A DNA stretch of 64,000 bases from Aggregatilineales bacterium (GCA_030834905.1 JAUQWZ010000024.1:62001-126000); one strand, 5' to 3'. Shown: positions 1 through 9,386, numbered from the stretch's first letter. Program-made: numbers and translations. Notes: a model not told the origin generated them from the letters alone.

Positions 1-1
1 T

Positions 2-181
2 GTCAAGACCCGCAAGAAGGTCAGTATCGACGATAAGAACGTGCAGAAGACGACCTTCAACACCAAGAACGGTCAGACCCGATACGGTCTTCGTGGCAAG
101 ACTTCCGACGGTCGTATGCTGACCAAGTTCGTCAGCAAGGGCGACTGGGACAGCCTGAAGTACCCCGTAGAGAAGAAATAA
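2..181 (+). CDS. C-terminal end of a small lysine-rich protein (partial)
   Basis: An open frame enters from the left edge and runs 59 codons to TAA at 179-181. The visible part is very basic (many Lys, few acidic residues) and holds short polar stretches such as TTFNTKNGQTRYGLRGKTSDG. No start codon is visible in the window, and I do not recognise the family. A strong stem-loop terminator follows at 197-227, which supports this as the true 3' end of a plus-strand gene. The high Lys content suggests a nucleic-acid-binding or ribosome-associated role, but that is only a guess from composition. Confidence 0.55.
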   Translation, partial: VKTRKKVSIDDKNVQKTTFNTKNGQTRYGLRGKTSDGRMLTKFVSKGDWDSLKYPVEKK

Positions 182-196
182 GCCCGGCAGTGACGC

Positions 197-230
197 AAAA
201 GCCCGCGACGCTCGCTCGCGGGCTTTTCTT
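197..230 (+). terminator. Rho-independent terminator of the first gene
   Basis: AAAAGCCCGCGA (197-208) pairs with TCGCGGGCTTTT (216-227) around a 7-nt loop, followed by TTTTCTT. It lies 16 nt after the stop of the partial gene. Confidence 0.85.
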
Positions 231-270
231 CGAGATCGACTGAATGGAAGGCTGCACGTTAGAGGAAGAT

Positions 271-310
271 AATGATGAAGCACAGTTTGCGCTGTGCTTC
301 ATCATTTTTT
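271..310. terminator. Second hairpin, probably bidirectional terminator
   Basis: A perfect 15-bp stem, AATGATGAAGCACAG (271-285) with CTGTGCTTCATCATT (292-306), a 6-nt loop and TTTT after it on the plus strand. It sits between the convergent ends of the first gene (181) and gltB (335), so it can serve both. The T-run is good only on the plus strand. Confidence 0.75.
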
Positions 311-334
311 GTTTCCGGTGCTATACGAGTGAAC

Positions 335-3300
335 TTAATTCACCCGCTTCGGCGTCGTGATCTTGACGAAATGATCCTGCGGGCGTGAGAGCAGGGCGTG
401 CAGGTGCGCCACTTCTTCTGCCTGATTGTAGTGTTCGAGCGTGCTGATGTAAAAGCCAAGCAGGTCGCGCACGTCGTCAATGCCTTTTTCGTCCATCTGG
501 AAGATGTCTACCATTGCACCTTTGGCGAGGCGGCGGCGGATGGCATCAACCGTCAGCCGCATTTCCGGCTGGATGCGCTGGTAGACCACGCCCCCGGACA
601 TGCCAGCGCACATCCACGGTCCTGGGTCACCCATCACCAGCACGCGCCCGCTGGTCATGTACTCGCAGGCGTAGCCCTTGAGATTGGCGCGGGTGGCTAA
701 TCCGCCCAGATCATCGCGCAGCGGCTCGGTGACTTCGCTGCCGAAGATCACGTCTGCGCCGCTGAGGCGGATGCAGGCGCGGGTATCGGCGTACCCCTGC
801 ACAATGAAACGACCGCCCTGCGCGCCGTAGGCGAAACTCTTACCGACCGAACCGTCCAGCCGCTGCCCGTTGTGGTTGAGTCCCTTGAGGATGGCGACGA
901 CACCATTTCTGGCGCACTTGGCGACGCCGTCCTGCGCGCCGCCCTCGACCAGCACGTCAACCGGCGCGTCGAGGAATGCCGCCAGACCATTGCCGGGAAC
1001 CGCCGAGTTGCTGAAGCTGAGATGGACTGCTGTCAGCGTATCGCGGTTTGAAATTTCGCCGCGTGTCAGCGCCCCGCAGAGGTGCGTGCCGAGGGCGCGA
1101 TCCATCGCCATTACCTGCTCGTCGTCATAAGTCAGTTCGGTTTCGCCGTGTGCCATCTGCTCGGCGATCAGCGAGGTAATCTGCTTGCTCAGGGTATTGC
1201 GCGGGCGGGTGAGGAGATGCCCCACGCCCGGCTGTGGCTGGCGCTTGGGCACATGCGGCACGCGCTGCGTCAGCGGCGTCAGGTCGATGTCGTCATGCAG
1301 CGCGATCTGTTCGAGCAGATCGGCGCGACCGACCACATCCTGAGCGCGCGTAAAGCCGAGTTTTGCAGTCCAGCGGCGGATATCTTCACCGAGCAGTTCA
1401 AATACGTTGCAGATGCCTTGTACCGCGAGGTCGAAGTCGCGCGGGTCGAAGTGCTTGATACCTTTTTCGAGGGCTTCTTCTTTCGTCCTGATGTGGGTGG
1501 TAATGCCGACATGACAGGTGCCTTCGTGACATTTGCGACAGATCGTACAGCCGACGGCGACCATCGCCAGCGTGCCGAAGCCGACCCGATTTGCGCCCAG
1601 ACACATCATCTTCAGCACGTCGCGCCCGCTTTTCATGCCGCCATCCGCCCACAGTTCGACGTTGTCGCGCAAGCCGCTGTCGGTCAGCGCCCGGTGTGCC
1701 AGCCACAGCCCGATCTCGGCGGGCAGCCCCACGTGGCGCAGCGAGTGCGCCCGCGCCGCGCCCGTCCCGCCCTCGTAACCGGTGATGTTGATGATATCGG
1801 CACCGGCTTTGGCAATGCCGACGGCGATGATGCCGACGCCCGGCACCACCGGAATCTTCACCGAGACGCGGGCATTCGGGTTGGCGGTTTTGAGTTCGTC
1901 AATCAACTGCGCCAGGTCTTCAATCGAATACAGGTCGTGATTGTTGCTCGGAGAGATCAGGTCAACCCAGGGCGAGGTGCTGCGTGCCAGCGCCACCTGC
2001 TCGGTCACTTTATAACCCGGAAGCTGACCGCCTTCACCGGGTTTCGCCCCCTGACCGATCTTGATTTCCAGAATATCGCACGAGTTCAGGAAGGCGATGT
2101 TCACGCCAAAGCGCCCAGAAGCGATCTGGTTGCCGCGATTATGTGGATAGCGTCCCATCACTTCGGGAAGCTCGCCGCCTTCACCGTTGACGCAGATGAT
2201 GTTCAGGCGATAAGCCGCTTCGCCATACGCCTTGTACGCCAGCTCGCCCTGCGAGCCAAACGACATCGCGCCAATGAGGATCGGCAGGTCGTGCCGCTTG
2301 ATAGAGGTATCGACCATCTGCGGATCGATGTCGTTGTCACTGGTCTTCAAGCCGAGGATGTGACGCGGCGCGACTGGCATCTCGCGTTCCAGCTTCAGCA
2401 TGAACTCGGTGTATTCGTCCAGACCAAGCTCGCCGAGCGCCATATCCTCGATCTTCTTCCACATCTTGGGATAGAGGCGGTCAGGGTTGTCCAGCTTGTT
2501 CGACGTTTCACCGCGCAGTTCAGCGGCGCGTTGGATGGCGTCGGTCTTCAGATCGTCCCAGGAAAGCCCGCGCTGTCGTGAGCCAAAATAGTTGGGCGTG
2601 CCGATCTGATCGGCGATGCTGGTTGTCAGCCCGACCGAGCTAAAGGCGTAGCCGTAGCCGCGCAGCTCGTGGCAGCCAATCGTCGAGGTGACTTTCTGGA
2701 TGCCGATGGTCAGCGCGTTGACGGTGTTGCTCAAGCGCTTGACGCGCTCCTCGGTTTCCAGCGGCTGGCGGGGCGGGCGCGGCGCGATACCAAGACCGAC
2801 CGCATACAGCGCGTAAGGCAGCAGGGCGTTAGCGCCCATGCCCAGACACAGCACCACGTCATGCAGGTCGCGAATCGCGCCCGAACGCACCACGATTCCG
2901 ACCTGCCGACGCAAATTCGGCGTGTGTTCGGCTTCGCGCAGCACCCGGTCAACCGCGGACGTGACCAGCAGCGGATCGAGCCACAGGCGCGCGCCGTCAA
3001 GCGCATCGGTATCGTCCAGCACGAGACACTGGCTGCCGGTCAGGACGGCTTCAACGGCTTGGTTTTGCAGCCGCCGGATGGCGTCCTCAATCGCTTCGTC
3101 CGGCTCGGCAGACATCGACAGGAAGACGAGAGATTCGCCGAAGATGTCGATGATGTCTTCTAATGTTCTGGTGCCATGCGCTGCCGAAACCGCGCCCATG
3201 TCCTCGGCTGAACCCAGATCCTGATGCCCGCCAAGCAGCAGCGGGGTATCCAACCGGACGACGATGTCACCCTCGGCAGGCGCTGCGCCCACTTCCGGAC

Positions 3301-5002
3301 GAGCGCCTAGCTGCACCGTCGTGGAGAACTGCGCCCGTTCGCGCTCGCGGTCGATTGCCGGGTTGGTGACGACAGCGACCGTTTCCTTGAAGTAATCGGC
3401 AATGTTGGTGCGGGTCTGGCTGAGCGCCGCCAGCGGACCATCCCAGCCGAGCGAGCCGATCAGTTCTTTGTTCAGTTCGGCGAGCGTTTCGACAACGTTC
3501 AGGTGATAGCGTTCCCAGCCAAGCGCCGCCATCAGCGTCGTATTGACCGCCGGAGCGCGCACCAGCCAGTGATCCGCCAGCGGCGCTCGGCTGGTCGAAG
3601 GCGCAGCCAGCGCTTCGGCAACCGCCACTGGCGCGGGCGCAACCGCCACGCCGCCGCCACCGTTGGTCGGGGGTGGGACGCGGAACGGCAGTTCACTGTG
3701 CGACCAGCCGCTGCTGGTCAGGCTGACGTTGAGTGTGCCACGCTCGCGGCTGCGGTTCAGCACGTGGCGCTGAATCGCCGGGTAATCCAGCACTTCTATC
3801 GAGCGACCGGGCTTGATGATGAGGGCGATTTTTTCGCCCGGAGCCAGCGGCTTCGGATCGGACGACATCATATCCAGCGGGTAGACGCCGCGTTCGGACG
3901 AGGCGAAACACTCTTTCTCGGTTTCGCCAAACCACAGCGGGCGCAGCCCCAGCGCATCGACGCTAAAGACGCACTGATCGCCCACGCGCGCCACCACCGC
4001 CGCCGGACCCTGGGCGAATGGACCGAACGCCTGACGCATATTCTCATACGTCTGGTGAATTCCCGGATTGTCCTCCAGTAAATCGTGGCGGAAGGGCGGG
4101 AAGACATATTCCATCGCCTCGATCAAGTCCAGATCGTACTGCTGGCACAGCGCGTCAATGACGCGATCCACGTCCTGCGAGTCGGAGTTCATCGGGTCAA
4201 GATCGATGCCCAGCATGGCGGCTTCCAGCCGGAAGCGCGAAATGGTGTTGAACTCGCCGTTGTGCCCGATAACGTTGAACGGCTGCACGCGCTCGAAATT
4301 GGAGTTGGTGTTGGTGCTGTAACGCGCGTGTCCCAGCGTCACGGTCGAAGCGTATTCGGGATCGCGCAGTTCGGGGTAATAGCGGCGCAGGATTTCGACC
4401 GTACTCTGCACTTTGTAGACGACGCTGCGTGACGAGAACGAGGGGAAATGAACGCCGTACTCGCGTTCTAGCTGTGCCTGCAGGCGGTAGAGGGTGGATT
4501 CAAGCCGTTCTTTGGCAATCTGCCCGTTCATCCCGGCGATCTGCCAGAAGCCCGGCTCGTTCTTCTCTGCATTGCGCCCGAGGACGCTGCGGTTGACCAG
4601 ACCTTCGCGGTCAATCAGCAGTTCAAGACCGGCTTCGATGATGCGACGACAGATGACTTCAACCAGTTCCGCCGTTTCCTCGCGGCGATCCGCCGGGATC
4701 ATCAGATGGGCGACCCAGAAGGTTGAATCGGACGCCAGCGACGAGCGAAAGCCTTTAAGGGCGAGCGCTTTTGCCCACAACTGGCGCGGAATATCGGTCA
4801 TAATGCCGACGCCGTCGCCTTCACCCTCGACCACGCCCGTCCGGTGACCCATGCGCGTCAGGGCTTCGATGGTGCGCTTGACGTTGCCATGTGTCGCCTG
4901 ACCCCCCTTGCGAACTGCACAAATGAGCGCGCAGGCGTCTCTTTCGCGGGTATCTTCACGGTGTAGGGGAGGAATGTCAGAGTGGAATTCCGGTAGGGAC
5001 AT
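335..5002 (-). CDS. gltB: Glutamate synthase large subunit (GltB)
   Basis: It makes glutamate from glutamine and 2-oxoglutarate, with ammonia channelled between domains. At 1555 aa it is slightly longer than usual (about 1480-1520). The N-terminal class II glutamine amidotransferase domain carries the presumed nucleophile Cys24 in RDACALI, so a 23-residue propeptide is predicted. The central and FMN-binding synthase domains are clear, with GQGAKPGEGGQLPG, GYEGGTGAA and the 3Fe-4S cluster ligands in CTICRKCHEGTCHVG. The C-terminal GXGXG beta-helix follows. An extra low-complexity Ala/Pro/Gly segment lies near residues 440-480. The start is supported by AAGAGGAGGT just upstream of the ATG. No small subunit gltD flanks it in this window, so the electron donor subunit must be encoded elsewhere or the enzyme uses another donor. 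Confidence 0.95.
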   Translation of the reverse strand: MSLPEFHSDIPPLHREDTRERDACALICAVRKGGQATHGNVKRTIEALTRMGHRTGVVEGEGDGVGIMTDIPRQLWAKALALKGFRSSLASDSTFWVAHLMIPADRREETAELVEVICRRIIEAGLELLIDREGLVNRSVLGRNAEKNEPGFWQIAGMNGQIAKERLESTLYRLQAQLEREYGVHFPSFSSRSVVYKVQSTVEILRRYYPELRDPEYASTVTLGHARYSTNTNSNFERVQPFNVIGHNGEFNTISRFRLEAAMLGIDLDPMNSDSQDVDRVIDALCQQYDLDLIEAMEYVFPPFRHDLLEDNPGIHQTYENMRQAFGPFAQGPAAVVARVGDQCVFSVDALGLRPLWFGETEKECFASSERGVYPLDMMSSDPKPLAPGEKIALIIKPGRSIEVLDYPAIQRHVLNRSRERGTLNVSLTSSGWSHSELPFRVPPPTNGGGGVAVAPAPVAVAEALAAPSTSRAPLADHWLVRAPAVNTTLMAALGWERYHLNVVETLAELNKELIGSLGWDGPLAALSQTRTNIADYFKETVAVVTNPAIDRERERAQFSTTVQLGARPEVGAAPAEGDIVVRLDTPLLLGGHQDLGSAEDMGAVSAAHGTRTLEDIIDIFGESLVFLSMSAEPDEAIEDAIRRLQNQAVEAVLTGSQCLVLDDTDALDGARLWLDPLLVTSAVDRVLREAEHTPNLRRQVGIVVRSGAIRDLHDVVLCLGMGANALLPYALYAVGLGIAPRPPRQPLETEERVKRLSNTVNALTIGIQKVTSTIGCHELRGYGYAFSSVGLTTSIADQIGTPNYFGSRQRGLSWDDLKTDAIQRAAELRGETSNKLDNPDRLYPKMWKKIEDMALGELGLDEYTEFMLKLEREMPVAPRHILGLKTSDNDIDPQMVDTSIKRHDLPILIGAMSFGSQGELAYKAYGEAAYRLNIICVNGEGGELPEVMGRYPHNRGNQIASGRFGVNIAFLNSCDILEIKIGQGAKPGEGGQLPGYKVTEQVALARSTSPWVDLISPSNNHDLYSIEDLAQLIDELKTANPNARVSVKIPVVPGVGIIAVGIAKAGADIINITGYEGGTGAARAHSLRHVGLPAEIGLWLAHRALTDSGLRDNVELWADGGMKSGRDVLKMMCLGANRVGFGTLAMVAVGCTICRKCHEGTCHVGITTHIRTKEEALEKGIKHFDPRDFDLAVQGICNVFELLGEDIRRWTAKLGFTRAQDVVGRADLLEQIALHDDIDLTPLTQRVPHVPKRQPQPGVGHLLTRPRNTLSKQITSLIAEQMAHGETELTYDDEQVMAMDRALGTHLCGALTRGEISNRDTLTAVHLSFSNSAVPGNGLAAFLDAPVDVLVEGGAQDGVAKCARNGVVAILKGLNHNGQRLDGSVGKSFAYGAQGGRFIVQGYADTRACIRLSGADVIFGSEVTEPLRDDLGGLATRANLKGYACEYMTSGRVLVMGDPGPWMCAGMSGGVVYQRIQPEMRLTVDAIRRRLAKGAMVDIFQMDEKGIDDVRDLLGFYISTLEHYNQAEEVAHLHALLSRPQDHFVKITTPKRVN

Positions 5003-5044
5003 GTGACCTCCTCTTAGTAAGTAAGAACAAAAAACCGGTGGGTT

Positions 5045-5066
5045 TCTTGTTTACATTTTTACAAGA
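5045..5066. promoter_or_regulatory. Inverted repeat upstream of gltB
   Basis: TCTTGT (5045-5050) and ACAAGA (5061-5066) flank a T-rich 10-bp spacer, 43 bp upstream of the gltB start. The position suits an operator for a dimeric regulator. The repeat is short and could be chance in this AT-rich gap. Confidence 0.3.
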
Positions 5067-5137
5067 GAAGGTCGGTCGATCTACGGACACACTACAAGAT
5101 ATTTCGTGAGGCGTAATGTTGCAACATGCACAAGCCG

Positions 5138-6781
5138 TTAGTTCAAAGACAGCAGCCGGCGAATGGTAATAGCGAGGTGCAGCGCCAGTCGAATCTCAGG
5201 TCGATCCAGATCGATTTGTGCAATTTCATTGATTCGGTTCATGCGATAGAGCAGGGTGTTGCGATGGACGATCAGCATTTCCGCCGTCTGGCTGAGGTTG
5301 CCATGACAGGTGAAGAAGGCTTCCAGCGTCTTGATGAGATCGGCGTGCTGGCGCATATCGTACTCCAGCAGCGGTCCCAGCGTCTTTTCGTAGAAGGCGA
5401 CCAGCTTCTCGCGGTCAGAAAGCCCCAGGATAAGCTGGTATACGCCCAGATCGCCGATATACAGCGGGGTATCCGTTTGCAGGCGGCGCGCCAGATCGAG
5501 CGCCTGGACGGCATCGCGGTAGCTGCTGCGCCAGACGGTGACGTCGCGGGCGGGCTGCCCGATGCCGCTGGCAACCCGCGCGCCGGGATACTGGCGCTGA
5601 ATTTCAGACGCGAAAGTCTTCGCCAGTTTCATGCTTGAACTGAGGGGATCTTTGTCGTCAGCCGCGTGAAAGACCAGGACTTCGCCTTCGCGCTCGCGCT
5701 GCCACACCAGCGCCGCCGCGTGCTGAGCCGAAACGATGCCGTTGATGATGGTTTCGAGGCGGCGCAGCGACGGCGTCTTGTCGCCCTGCCACGCCAGAAC
5801 AATGGCGACGTGCATGTCGAGCATGTCGTGTTCAAAGCGTTCGCCCTGTCGGACGGCTTCCTGCTGGCTGACGTCGCCGGTCAGCAGCCGGTCAAGGAAT
5901 GTCCCGCGCAGGCGTTTTTCGGTGTCGCTGATCGCCTTCGCCTTCGCCATCTCCAGCGCGCAGGCAGCCGCCCCGTGTTCGGTCACCAGCAGATCGATGT
6001 CGTCGAGGTCGGTGTCAAAACCGATCAGCGACAGGTATCCGCGCCCCACATCTTTGGTGATGATCGGCGAGACGAAGCGCGCGAGTCCTGGCGTGGGCAG
6101 CGACTGCAGCAGCACCGGGTTTTCGACTTCGATCACGCGGTGCCGATCCTGAAAATCCACCGGAAGATTATCCAGTTTGCGCAGGAAGACTTCGATTTCT
6201 TCCCAGTTGGCGACAAACTGCGGCTGCACCGAACTGTACAGGATTTGCAGGCGCTTGTCCTGAATGACAACCGCCTTGTTGGTCAGCCGCGCCATCGCGC
6301 CGATCAGCTCCGGCATTCCCTCGTTGCGGGAAGAAATCTGCGTAAGCTGGCGGTATATCTGCGTGCCGCGCCGTTCAATCTGTCCCTTGCGGTCTACCAG
6401 CAGGCTGACAATCTGTTTTTCAACCAGCCGAATGCGGGTGCTGCCGGGCAGTGTCAGCAGCGGCATCCCGTAGGCGTTGGCTTCGGCGATAGCGTTTGGA
6501 GACGGCGGGTCGCACAACACGACTGCCGCCGCCTGATTGTCTGACGCCCAGCGCACGACTTCGACATCGGTTGTCAGCGGGCTGCCTTTGCCTTCATGCG
6601 GCGCGACCAGCACCATCTCGTCGTTTTGCAGCACTTTCGAGCTGGTGCCATCTTCCGGGTAAATGACGGTTGTCCACGACACGGTGCGATTCAACAGCCC
6701 ATCGCCAGCAACCACTCGCGTACCCAGCGGCAGTGCCAGTTTGCGGACATCTTCGACGTTGACGCGATGGCTGGTTTCCAC
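5138..6781 (-). CDS. PucR-family transcriptional regulator
   Basis: A 547-aa regulator with the three PucR/CdaR parts. The N-terminal PucR sensor domain covers about residues 1-125 (MPLLTLPGSTRIRLVE region). A GAF/GGDEF-like middle region covers about 150-420. The C-terminal PucR helix-turn-helix contains FTCHGNLSQTAEMLIVHRNT followed by LLYRMNRINEI. Family members control purine, carbohydrate diacid or amino-acid catabolism; the ligand cannot be read from sequence. It lies upstream of gltB on the same strand with a 135-bp gap, so it may or may not be co-transcribed. An inverted repeat just upstream (6804-6845) suggests autoregulation. Confidence 0.88.
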   Translation of the reverse strand: METSHRVNVEDVRKLALPLGTRVVAGDGLLNRTVSWTTVIYPEDGTSSKVLQNDEMVLVAPHEGKGSPLTTDVEVVRWASDNQAAAVVLCDPPSPNAIAEANAYGMPLLTLPGSTRIRLVEKQIVSLLVDRKGQIERRGTQIYRQLTQISSRNEGMPELIGAMARLTNKAVVIQDKRLQILYSSVQPQFVANWEEIEVFLRKLDNLPVDFQDRHRVIEVENPVLLQSLPTPGLARFVSPIITKDVGRGYLSLIGFDTDLDDIDLLVTEHGAAACALEMAKAKAISDTEKRLRGTFLDRLLTGDVSQQEAVRQGERFEHDMLDMHVAIVLAWQGDKTPSLRRLETIINGIVSAQHAAALVWQREREGEVLVFHAADDKDPLSSSMKLAKTFASEIQRQYPGARVASGIGQPARDVTVWRSSYRDAVQALDLARRLQTDTPLYIGDLGVYQLILGLSDREKLVAFYEKTLGPLLEYDMRQHADLIKTLEAFFTCHGNLSQTAEMLIVHRNTLLYRMNRINEIAQIDLDRPEIRLALHLAITIRRLLSLN

Positions 6782-6803
6782 GATGGAATATTCCTTCAGG
6801 CAT

Positions 6804-6845
6804 TTTGCACAATTACCCTACCTGAAATAGCTCATTTTGTGCAAA
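6804..6845. promoter_or_regulatory. Inverted TTTGCACAA / TTGTGCAAA sites upstream of the PucR gene
   Basis: TTTGCACAA (6804-6812) and its exact reverse complement TTGTGCAAA (6837-6845) are separated by 24 bp in the 80-bp gap upstream of the PucR start. Centre-to-centre spacing is 33 bp, about three helical turns. This fits a binding site for a dimeric or tetrameric regulator. The neighbouring PucR protein as the binder is inference. Confidence 0.5.
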
Positions 6846-6861
6846 TTGTCAATAGATGTGC

Positions 6862-7215
6862 CTACGTTTCTCCAGTAATAACGCCAAACAGGATGACGGC
6901 GGCGAATACCAGCAGTGATGCTCCCAGGAAATTGGTCGAAGGATCAACGCGAAGATTATAGAAGGCGAACACTGCCAGCAGCACCCCGCCGATCCAGGTG
7001 ACCGGGCTGACAAGCCAGCCGCGCGAATACTGGGCGATGCCCGAACCCAGCAAAATGACCGCGCCCGACAGCGGCACCAGCCAGTGCGGAGCGTCAGTCG
7101 TTTCGGGTAAAAACTGAAGCAGCGCGAAAACCAGCACCAGCGCGCCCCAGGTCAGGCGCTCCATTCGGGCTTCACGCTCACTTTTGCCGCGTTGGGCGCT
7201 GCGACGTCGTGCCAT
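6862..7215 (-). CDS. Small integral membrane protein, unknown function
   Basis: 117 aa. A basic N-terminus (ARRRSAQRGKSERE) is followed by about four hydrophobic helices: near 20-36 (WGALVLVFALLQFL), 45-62, 70-88 and 96-113. By the positive-inside rule the N-terminus should be cytoplasmic. No catalytic motif is visible and I do not recognise the family. It is upstream of the PucR gene on the same strand (80-bp gap) and divergent from the phosphofructokinase gene. Confidence 0.7.
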   Translation of the reverse strand: MARRRSAQRGKSEREARMERLTWGALVLVFALLQFLPETTDAPHWLVPLSGAVILLGSGIAQYSRGWLVSPVTWIGGVLLAVFAFYNLRVDPSTNFLGASLLVFAAVILFGVITGET

Positions 7216-7325
7216 CGCACCTTATCCTTTGTTTATCCTCAGGCGAAACTGACCCATTGTAGCATAAACGGGCGGCGCAATTTTGTTTATAATGGCAGCG
7301 GATACATACGGTTACGGAGAGACGC

Positions 7326-8405
7326 TTGACCAAACGCATTGGAATCCTGACGGGCGGCGGCGATGCGCCGGGATTGAACGCCGTGATCCGCGCGGTGGTG
7401 CTGGTGGCGAACAACCGCTATGGCTGGGAAGTGGTCGGTATCCGCGAAGGCTTCGACGGGCTGCTGTCCGGCGCGCCAGTGCTGCCTCTGACCGAGGAGC
7501 GAGTCCGCTTGATTCATGGGCGGGGCGGCACGATTCTGGGCGCGGTCAACCGGGGCAACCCGTTTGTGAAGGTGGTGGAACGGGCTGACGGCGGGGTGGA
7601 CTCCCTGGATCTGTCTGCCGAGGCGTTTGATCGGATGAAGGATCTGGGGCTGGATGCGTTGATCGCGGCGGGCGGCGACGGGACGATGGCGATTGCCCAG
7701 AAGCTCGTCACGCTGGGCGCTCCGATTGTCGGCGTGCCTAAAACCATCGACAACGACCTGAATCTCACCGATGTCACCTTTGGTTTTGACTCGGCTATCG
7801 TGACGGCAACCGAGGCGCTGGACAAGCTGCAAACCACCGCCGAGAGCCATCACCGGGCGATGGTCATGGAAGTGATGGGACGCAACGCTGGCTGGATTGC
7901 CATGATGGCAGGGGTCGCGGGCGGCGCGGATGCCATTCTGATTCCCGAAATACCCTTTGATATAAACGTTGTGTGTGAGAAGATTGAATCGCTCCGCCGT
8001 GATGGCAGGCGCTACAGCCTGATCGTCGTGGCGGAAGGCGCGACGCCGGTAGGTGGAAAACAGGAATTCTCCACGCTTTCCGGCGGGGTGATGCGGTTGG
8101 GCGGCATCAGCTATCTGGTCGGTGAGATGCTTGCCAATCGCATTGACGCTGATGTGCGCGTGACCGTACTCGGTCACTTGCAGCGCGGCGGGCAGCCCAC
8201 CCCGCGTGACCGCTGGCTCGCCACCCGTTTTGGCGCGGCTGCGGTCAGGCTGATTGCCGAGGAGCGCTGGGGCTATCTGGTAGCGCTGCGCGGCACTGAG
8301 GTTATTTCGGTATCAATGGAGGATGCTATCCGACAGTTGAAAGTCATTGACGTGAACGGCGCGATGGTGCAGATGGCGCGCGATCTGGGAATCGTGTTTG
8401 GATGA
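7326..8405 (+). CDS. pfkA: 6-phosphofructokinase
   Basis: It phosphorylates fructose 6-phosphate in glycolysis. At 359 aa it is a little longer than the E. coli type. Landmarks are GILTGGGDAPGLNAV (6-20), GGDGT (116-120), PKTIDND (138-144), EVMGRNAGWIA and GHLQRGGQPTPRDR. The Gly in GGDGT is typical of ATP users, while the Lys of PKTIDND is typical of the PPi-dependent and actinobacterial-like group. The combination fits an ATP-dependent enzyme of the K-containing group, but the donor should be regarded as unproven. The start is TTG with GGAGAG upstream. The stop overlaps the ATG of the next gene (ATGA), so the two are probably translationally coupled. Confidence 0.93.
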   Translation: MTKRIGILTGGGDAPGLNAVIRAVVLVANNRYGWEVVGIREGFDGLLSGAPVLPLTEERVRLIHGRGGTILGAVNRGNPFVKVVERADGGVDSLDLSAEAFDRMKDLGLDALIAAGGDGTMAIAQKLVTLGAPIVGVPKTIDNDLNLTDVTFGFDSAIVTATEALDKLQTTAESHHRAMVMEVMGRNAGWIAMMAGVAGGADAILIPEIPFDINVVCEKIESLRRDGRRYSLIVVAEGATPVGGKQEFSTLSGGVMRLGGISYLVGEMLANRIDADVRVTVLGHLQRGGQPTPRDRWLATRFGAAAVRLIAEERWGYLVALRGTEVISVSMEDAIRQLKVIDVNGAMVQMARDLGIVFG

Positions 8406-9304
8406 ACAGTGGACTCCCGAACGCGCCTGCTCATGCAAGACGCCGAAAAAGGAGCGGCGGCTGGGGCTGCTGGCTCATACTGTTCGCCGCCATCATGACG
8501 CCGATATTCCTGTGCGGAATCAGCCTGCTGATCTATCTGGTGATCCCACCCGCGCCGCTGGATATCCTGGTGTTGGGACTCGACGCCCGACCCGGCGAAG
8601 GCTTCTCGACCCGAACCGACAGCATCATCCTGATTGGCGTAGAGCCGGCGCGGATTCAGGTGAGTATGCTGTCCGTTCCCCGCGATCTTTTCATCACTGT
8701 GCCCGGCTACGGTTTGCAGCGTATCAACACCGTCAACGTATTGGGTGAACAGGAAAGGCAGGGCGGTGGTCCGGCGCTGCTGTCGAGCGCCATTGCCCAG
8801 GATTTTGGCATTAACGTGGATCGCTATGCCCGGCTCAATTTCGACAGTTTCGTACAGTTGATCGATGCCGTCGGCGGGATTACCGTTGAGGTGGATAGAG
8901 CAGTGGTCGATAACCTGTATCCGCTGCCGGATGGCGGCACCACCAGCATCCGTTTTGACCCCGGAACGCAGGTGATGGACGGCGAGCGCGCCCTGATATA
9001 TGCCCGCACCCGTCACGGTGACGATGATTACGCCCGCGCCAACCGCCAGCAGCAGGTCATTCAGGCGCTTTCAAGCAAGCTGATCAATCCGGTGAACTGG
9101 CTACCCGCAGTAGGCATCCTCACACGCTCGGTGGATACCGATCTCACGTTGGGTGACGTCTTCACGATTGCGCCAGCGGTGCTGCTCAATGCCGGGCGCT
9201 TTGATCGGCTGGTGATCGACCGCGACTATATCACCTCGCGAGACGGCGCTGCCGTCCCCGATTTTGCGCAGCTTCAACCCTGGATTGAAGAACGGTTCGA
9301 TTGA
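8402..9304 (+). CDS. LytR-CpsA-Psr (LCP) family protein
   Basis: A 300-aa single-pass membrane protein: basic N-terminus (HARRRKRSGG), one transmembrane helix at about 22-46, then an extracytoplasmic LCP domain. The LCP hallmarks are DILVLGLDARPGE, RTDSIILIG, MLSVPRDLFITVPGYG and the C-terminal ARTRHGDDDYARANRQQQV. Family members transfer polyprenyl-linked glycopolymers to the cell wall or other acceptors. It overlaps phosphofructokinase by 4 nt. A second, longer LCP protein is encoded at 44618-45913. Confidence 0.9.
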   Translation: MNSGLPNAPAHARRRKRSGGWGCWLILFAAIMTPIFLCGISLLIYLVIPPAPLDILVLGLDARPGEGFSTRTDSIILIGVEPARIQVSMLSVPRDLFITVPGYGLQRINTVNVLGEQERQGGGPALLSSAIAQDFGINVDRYARLNFDSFVQLIDAVGGITVEVDRAVVDNLYPLPDGGTTSIRFDPGTQVMDGERALIYARTRHGDDDYARANRQQQVIQALSSKLINPVNWLPAVGILTRSVDTDLTLGDVFTIAPAVLLNAGRFDRLVIDRDYITSRDGAAVPDFAQLQPWIEERFD

Positions 9305-9357
9305 GCCGAAGGATCGTGTTCTGGCGTGGAAGGATTCAATTCGCGCGTAGTGCGTAG

Positions 9358-9377
9358 GGGCGACTCATGAGTCGCCC
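9358..9377. repeat. 20-bp perfect palindrome (repeat family B)
   Basis: GGGCGACTCATGAGTCGCCC is a perfect palindrome, preceded by GTAG. It lies between the convergent LCP gene and the three-gene operon. Related sequence recurs in the tandem duplication at 49204-49344, which marks it as a dispersed family. Confidence 0.7.
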
Positions 9378-9386
9378 AAAGCTGGA

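Noticed and set aside
1082..2581. A 499-aa plus-strand open frame antisense to gltB
   Set aside because: It mirrors the GC-rich coding strand of gltB, has a His/Arg/Gln-rich shadow composition and no motif; the gltB domains on the other strand are complete.
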